Shown in pieces: positions 60,401 through 64,000 of a stretch of 64,000 nt of DNA; the stretch's first letter is position 1, and the number at the start of each line of letters is the position of its first letter. The stretch spans positions 5,995 through 69,994 of the forward strand of contig JALOBT010000008.1 in NCBI GenBank assembly GCA_023228125.1, written 5' to 3'. The position numbers were made by a program, and so were the translations under genes. The notes beneath the pieces were generated by a model. The model had not been told where the DNA came from, made no database searches, and saw only the letters and a program-made list of their open reading frames with translations. The stretch is from Candidatus Cloacimonadota bacterium (GTDB lineage Bacteria > Cloacimonadota > Cloacimonadia > Cloacimonadales > Cloacimonadaceae).

Positions 60401-63288
60401 CTGGTATCAATTGGGATGCGCAGAGCACGCAGTTTCAGCGTGCCACTCCCACGCTCACCAATATCCGCATCCGCAATACCGGCAGTGCTTCCCGCAGCCT
60501 GGCCAAAGGCGTGTTGCTCAAAAACATCAGCCGGATCGATGCCTCGGATAATGCCATCTATAGCTCTGTAGAGCAAGATAGCACTTCAGGCTTTTCAGAT
60601 GGCTTTGTAGTGGATAATCAGGCCTATGCCGGTGCTTCTTCCAATGTGGTGCTCACCAATATCCGCATCCGCAATACCGGCAGTGCCAGCCGGGCCGAAA
60701 CCCGGGGTATCTACCTCAAGGGTGTAGGTCAGGTCACGGCTCAGCAAGATAGTATTGCCGGTTTTTCACAAGGTTTTGTGATCGATAATGAGCAGCAGGG
60801 AGCTGCCACCAATGTGGTGCTCACCAACATCCGCATCCGCAATACCGGCAGTGCCAGCCGGGCCGAAACCCGGGGCATCTACCTCAAGGGTGTAGGCGAG
60901 GTAAACGCCTCAGATAATGACATCCATAGTGAAGCCGGGCCAGATAGTACTGCTGGATTTTCACAAGGTTTTGTGATCGACAATGATCAGCAGGGAGCTG
61001 CCGCCAATGTAGTGCTTACCAATATCCGCATCCGTAATACTGGCAGTGCCAGCCGGGCGGAATCCCAGGGTATCTACCTCAAGGGCGTAAACCAGGTGAC
61101 GGCCCAGCAAGATAGCATTGGCGGATTTTCACAAGGTTTTGTGATCGACAATGATCAGCAGGGAGCTGCCACTAATGTAGTGCTTACCAATATCCGCATC
61201 CGCAATACCGGCAGTGCCAGCCGGGCCGAAACCCAGGGAATCTACCTTAAAGGAGTAAACCAGGTGACGGCCGGAGAAGGCGATATTTCAGGCTGTTCAC
61301 AAGGTTTTGTGATCGACAATCAGCAGCACGCTTCCGGCTCTAATGTGGTACTCACCAATATCCGCATCCGCAATACCGGCAGCGCCAGCAGAGAAGGCTC
61401 TCAAGGGGTGCTGCTACAAGGCGTAACGAATAGCTCTTGTGACAAACTCGTGATTTTCCCAGAAGCTATGCAAACGCGTCCGGATTCCACGCAGATCAAT
61501 CTCGCCGGTCAGGCGATCGTGGTTCAAGGCGGAGCTGCAAACATCTCTCAAAGCACCATCTGGGGCTATGAAAAAGGCCTGAAGCTGTTAGCATCCTCTG
61601 CAGAAATGGTGCGCAGCGTGATCTGGTCTGGCTCGGGTATCCCATTGGCCAATCCCATCGAAATAGATGGTGGAGCGGCTACCGTGAGCATGAGCAATAT
61701 CTCCTATGCTGCGGGTGATTATCCCGGTGCAAACAATAGCGATGCCGATCCTCTCTTTGCCGATCCTAAAGAAGGGAACTTCTTCCTCATGCCTCGCTCA
61801 CCTTTGCGCACAAACGATCCCAATGCCCAGGTAGGGACTTATCCTTACGATTTTGAGGCCTTGGAATTCTTGATGGAACCCTATGATTTCCCCTTTGAAC
61901 CAGGCTGGAGCATGATGGGTATGCCGATAATCCTGGCAGAAGGACAAAGCACCCCCATAAACCTCTTTGGAACACAGCTTGCCCCCTTCTATGTGCATCC
62001 AAATTACACTTCGATCTTGCAATTCAACCACCCCGAAGAATTGGCCGTGGGACATCTGAGCTTTAGCGCTCAAAATCTCAATGTGCCCAGTGTGGTGAGA
62101 CCAGCCGTGGGTTATTGGATCAGCAATCCTCAGCTTGAGCTTGTGAATGTTCCGGTCTTTGGCATCTTGGATACTGGAGACTATTTGATGGATCTAATCA
62201 GCGGAGTGCAGGATCACTTTATGCTGGCCAATCCATACGATCGCCCCATCAGCCCTGCCGATGGTAGCATTGTGGGTTTGGGCACAAACGCCTATGCCAC
62301 AGTTTACAATCCCGATACCTGTGGCTATGATTTGGTAAATATCAGTGCTGGCACCGGCTCAATTCCCCCCTGGAAAGCCTTCTTTGTGCAAAAATCCGCG
62401 CCTGTCTCTCAGGTGATGATGAGCTATCCTGCTCTTGCCCGATTCGATAGGGACGCAAACCGGGTAGTCCAATCCTCTCCTTCCATTGCAACAAAAGCCT
62501 CAAAATTGAGCTGGGAAGTCTTGCTTGAAGCCCAAAGCGAACACTACGCAGGCAAACTCACCCTCGGTGTGGCTGCAGGTGCTTCCGATGCCTATGATCC
62601 CATGGATGTTTCCTGTTTACCCGGGATGCCCTTTGCCCCGGAAGCGAAGCTCGATCTCTATGTGGATAATAATCACTGGAGCGAGCGAGCCGGAAATTAC
62701 CTGCGCGATATCAAAGATAATAAGACCAGTCCCCAGAGCTGGAATCTGATGCTGAACCTGGAGAATATGCTCGAGGATGGCATCTTTGAAGGCATTATAT
62801 CCCTTGGTTTTGCCGAAGACAGCAAGTTGCCGGAAGCTTGCAGCTTGCAACTCATAGACCCCGCCGGCGGCCAGATCGTGAACCTGCGAGAAGATCAGAT
62901 GATCCTAAAGCTGAAGATAGACGCTACAAATCCTCTCATCGGACAGACCCCCTGGCTCGTCCCTTTGATCCTGGAAGCTACCACCAGTGCTCCCGGGCCA
63001 GATGAAGACGCTGAACTCCTCAGCACTTATAACTATCCCAATCCCTTCAACCCCAGCACTACCATCGCCTATAACCTGGGTAGCGATAGCCTGGTGAACC
63101 TGGACATCTACAATATCAAAGGACAATTGGTGCGCAACCTGCATAGCGGCTTGCAAAACCGGGGAACTCATAACGTCGTCTGGAACGGAAAAGATAACCA
63201 GGGCCGAGCAACCTCCTCCGGCTTCTATTTCTACCGCCTCAAAGCCGGTGATAAACAGATCACCCGCAAAATCCTGATGCTCAAATAA
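57484..63288 (+). CDS. Giant secreted NIDO / PKD / beta-helix protein with C-terminal sorting domain
   Basis: The 1934-residue protein has a signal peptide (ILVLLLIVTAALLCAQA). A NIDO-like domain lies at about 85-285 (FYINNNGNVSFGNRYG, MLAAFWADVHT), then a cadherin-like module and a YVTN-like propeller at about 380-700 (GDFLVVANHSPASISIVDVA). A PKD module follows near 710-790 (YHWDFGDGQSSTLEDPLHEY), then a right-handed beta-helix at about 800-1440. The helix carries seven exact copies of LTNIRIRNTGSASR. The C-terminus (about 1845-1934) is a FlgD/type-IX-like tail: NYPNPFNPSTTIAYN, DIYNIKGQLV, SSGFYFYRL. It should be displayed on the surface and bind polysaccharide or protein; the ligand is unknown. 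It follows the small fibronectin-like gene after 1 bp. Confidence 0.93.
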   Translation: MTKRRILVLLLIVTAALLCAQAIPYPVDSPEYNDFKQSLIGSPAAEPEGISRQSQSQWQNLEYAKESRNGLLIPLDDEFILAMAGNDDSSSSVIGLPFVFDFYGSLQSQFYINNNGNVSFGNRYGTYSSSGFPLNGYPMLAAFWADVHTSSAAGGDVYYKLEEHRVTVIWNAVGYYGSHTDKLNTFEIIFSDGTCPIIGLGNNVAFSYADMQWTTGDASGGSGGFGGTPATVGINQGDGASYAQIGRFDHEGIDYHGPHGAYSGVSWLDNQLFTFAAQTLLIPPYFTGVPSGVIDLEVGEYHQLDITANSATAASVNVTVAHDFTSGFSYEVIPGNPCAINLQITGLQDNLGEHLITLNATDDNEPPQLASTSFTVSIAEHGGDFLVVANHSPASISIVDVASDTVHGPFLEGQLGTSNLLDVVVSSDGQFALVSNFNNYTIYHLDLSNILEPSVLSSYPLSFAAEDITLSSDDRYAIVADGGTATYLGVLDLHSRTLVQNIDISPHRAQGVEIGPDGKVLVNDYVSGQIYQYQLDFETGQLSYTDVSVPISSPFNTAIHPSGDYAIACSGGSETKVLRLQSDNTIDVIQSLPHSSQSAIYSKDGSRVLIDGLSGFLYEYEVLVDGSLELLYSYSLPYVNTGGYYGVDVIAISYDKSKAYISDLTYEESAPLASIDLYTHEIQLLNIPYPAGICIGNTDLLAFFGADFSYEIVNTPISTQVQFTNLSQGYPDSYHWDFGDGQSSTLEDPLHEYFTPGLYNVTLTAVKGAATSTHTMSIAAEFDASVHLSLTDSPYYFNADLIISTASVLTIDEGVVINFAPNTGLEVYGRIMADGVTLQGNAIQGWKGMLIQSQLLPILFDNCNIINGINGLKLVGGNFPINDLLISAADTLATETGLQMQGVCNVGLNGLILQGYPVGIAFNNGNRLTSSPTLTNIRIRNTGSASRQPSIGLMVLGAVALQVNDAEFEDFDTGINWDAQSTQFQRATPTLTNIRIRNTGSASRSLAKGVLLKNISRIDASDNAIYSSVEQDSTSGFSDGFVVDNQAYAGASSNVVLTNIRIRNTGSASRAETRGIYLKGVGQVTAQQDSIAGFSQGFVIDNEQQGAATNVVLTNIRIRNTGSASRAETRGIYLKGVGEVNASDNDIHSEAGPDSTAGFSQGFVIDNDQQGAAANVVLTNIRIRNTGSASRAESQGIYLKGVNQVTAQQDSIGGFSQGFVIDNDQQGAATNVVLTNIRIRNTGSASRAETQGIYLKGVNQVTAGEGDISGCSQGFVIDNQQHASGSNVVLTNIRIRNTGSASREGSQGVLLQGVTNSSCDKLVIFPEAMQTRPDSTQINLAGQAIVVQGGAANISQSTIWGYEKGLKLLASSAEMVRSVIWSGSGIPLANPIEIDGGAATVSMSNISYAAGDYPGANNSDADPLFADPKEGNFFLMPRSPLRTNDPNAQVGTYPYDFEALEFLMEPYDFPFEPGWSMMGMPIILAEGQSTPINLFGTQLAPFYVHPNYTSILQFNHPEELAVGHLSFSAQNLNVPSVVRPAVGYWISNPQLELVNVPVFGILDTGDYLMDLISGVQDHFMLANPYDRPISPADGSIVGLGTNAYATVYNPDTCGYDLVNISAGTGSIPPWKAFFVQKSAPVSQVMMSYPALARFDRDANRVVQSSPSIATKASKLSWEVLLEAQSEHYAGKLTLGVAAGASDAYDPMDVSCLPGMPFAPEAKLDLYVDNNHWSERAGNYLRDIKDNKTSPQSWNLMLNLENMLEDGIFEGIISLGFAEDSKLPEACSLQLIDPAGGQIVNLREDQMILKLKIDATNPLIGQTPWLVPLILEATTSAPGPDEDAELLSTYNYPNPFNPSTTIAYNLGSDSLVNLDIYNIKGQLVRNLHSGLQNRGTHNVVWNGKDNQGRATSSGFYFYRLKAGDKQITRKILMLK
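60283..61392 (+). repeat. Seven near-identical 42-bp coding repeats
   Basis: A 42-bp sequence coding for LTNIRIRNTGSASR starts at 60283, 60454, 60652, 60820, 61015, 61183 and 61351, with spacings of 171, 198, 168, 195, 168 and 168 bp. From the third copy on, the flanking sequence (QGFVIDN, GIYLKGV) is also repeated. Around the first two copies the flanks are unrelated, yet the 42 bases are still identical. Confidence 0.9.
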
Positions 63289-63299
63289 AGTAAATTGTT

Positions 63300-63328
63300 G
63301 TAGGGGCGGACTCCTGTTCCGCCCCTAC
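63300..63328. repeat. GTAGGGG-type palindrome after the beta-helix gene
   Basis: GTAGGGGCGGA and TCCGCCCCTAC pair over 11 bases around a 7-base loop, 12 bp after the stop. A second, degraded piece (CTCCGTTCCGCCTACACC) follows. There is no T-tract, so it is a palindromic repeat and only possibly a terminator. The rest of 63329-63629 has one more hairpin (GCAGGCG-tcc-CGCCTGC, 63485-63501) and no gene. Confidence 0.8.
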
Positions 63329-63629
63329 GTAGTGTCAGACTCCGTTCCGCCTACACCTTGTTTGGAAAGTAGAGAAAGTTTAGATCAAACGCAGAACGCA
63401 AGTCCCTGCAGTAAATAGGATGATATTCACACGGATTCTTTTTACCACCGAGAACACCGAGGAAAAGACACGGGCTACAGGATTGCAGGCGTCCCGCCTG
63501 CCGTGCGAGTAACGAGCTCTTTTTTCAAAAGCACTGGTCTCACTGGACGCTGGACGCATCCAATCCTGTAACTACGCGCACTCAATCCTGCAGAGCAGTT
63601 TGTACAATTCCCCAAACCCCAAAAACAGA

Positions 63630-64000
63630 CAAGTTGAGCCACCCCTCCACCGATTTAGAGCCACCCAATACGAAGTTCTGAGCCATACACAAGCAAGAGC
63701 TGTGATAGAGCAGCACAGTATTCTCAAGATCGAAAAAGAAACTTTGAACTCCATACTAACAGCATTTTGGAGTTCAAGCCGGCTTGATAAACTATGCATT
63801 TACAGTTAATTATACTGCCGGCTTGGACTTCAAACAGCAAGGGCAGTGGCTTGGACTTCAAACAGCAGGAGCAGTGGCTTGGAATCAAACAGTACTGCAG
63901 TTCCATATGAAGTCCAAAGAGCCCCAAAATAATTGGATAATTCGAAACCAGGAAAGGCTCTTTGAACTCCATACGGAAGGAATCAAACAGCAGGAGCAGT
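63630..64000. repeat. Second hairpin-repeat family, copy at the window end
   Basis: About 370 bp in reverse orientation to 20985-21326. It has three GAGCCA(CCC)-type words near 63635-63690. A plus-polarity hairpin pairs 63767-63783 with 63817-63833 (TTGGAGTTCAAGCCGGC with GCCGGCTTGGACTTCAA). A tandem GCTTGGACTTCAAACAGCA duplication follows, then a minus-polarity 19-bp hairpin (63905-63923 with 63956-63974). The sequence continues beyond the window. Short open frames here are not credible genes. Confidence 0.75.

Noticed and set aside
60283..61392. CRISPR-like array (seven 42-bp repeats)
   Set aside because: The spacings are 126-156 bp, the whole region is one open frame, and the spacers are themselves repeated.

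Overview
The window looks like a chromosomal segment from a Gram-negative member of the FCB superphylum, most likely Cloacimonadota (WWE1). The evidence is several very large secreted proteins, C-terminal FlgD/type-IX-like sorting domains with a PNPFNP core, a Gld-type ABC exporter, an Omp85 protein and a gingipain-type (C25) peptidase. The phylum is inferred from gene style; there is no rRNA gene here to settle it.

Layout. 1-13007 is a block of 13 minus-strand genes. It starts with a coupled htpX / RlmD-like methyltransferase / lipoprotein trio. Next come an HlyD-type adaptor and a GldA/GldF/GldG/DUF4340-type exporter, then trmFO. It ends with a secreted cyclophilin, a Kbl-like alpha-oxoamine synthase, an acyl carrier protein and an MBOAT acyltransferase cut by the window start. 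13447-20281 holds a 1680-residue adhesin-like protein and an uncharacterised membrane protein, also on the minus strand. 21885-41891 is all plus strand: lepA, an Omp85 protein, a small acidic lipoprotein, ackA, a membrane-anchored HTH protein, a beta-barrel candidate, tsaE, a C25 peptidase overlapping an M14 carboxypeptidase, and a SNF2 helicase. A pilin-like protein (41917-42426) is convergent with the helicase. 43547-63288 encodes four secreted proteins. One is a 3826-residue GLUG/leucine-rich-repeat giant ending in a formylglycine-generating-enzyme-like fold, and one is a 1934-residue beta-helix protein with a C-terminal sorting domain.

The least expected content lies between the genes. 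Two related non-coding elements (20371-21702 and 42571-43434, in opposite orientation) have terminal inverted repeats beginning GAGACTGTTC. The first is flanked by a perfect 8-bp direct repeat, CCACAAAT. Each carries a long central palindrome, whose stem differs between copies by compensatory changes, between two outward hairpins with conserved G.T wobble positions. A second hairpin family sits nested in the first element and recurs inverted at 63630-64000. Between the two giant genes lies a string of seven short, mutually different perfect hairpins (56584-56786). Related palindromic words recur near 13.1, 25.4, 38.4 and 63.3-63.5 kb.

The 3' end of the giant LRR gene looks like the variable region of a diversity-generating retroelement target, but no reverse transcriptase is visible in the window. 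No CRISPR array, tRNA or rRNA was recognised.
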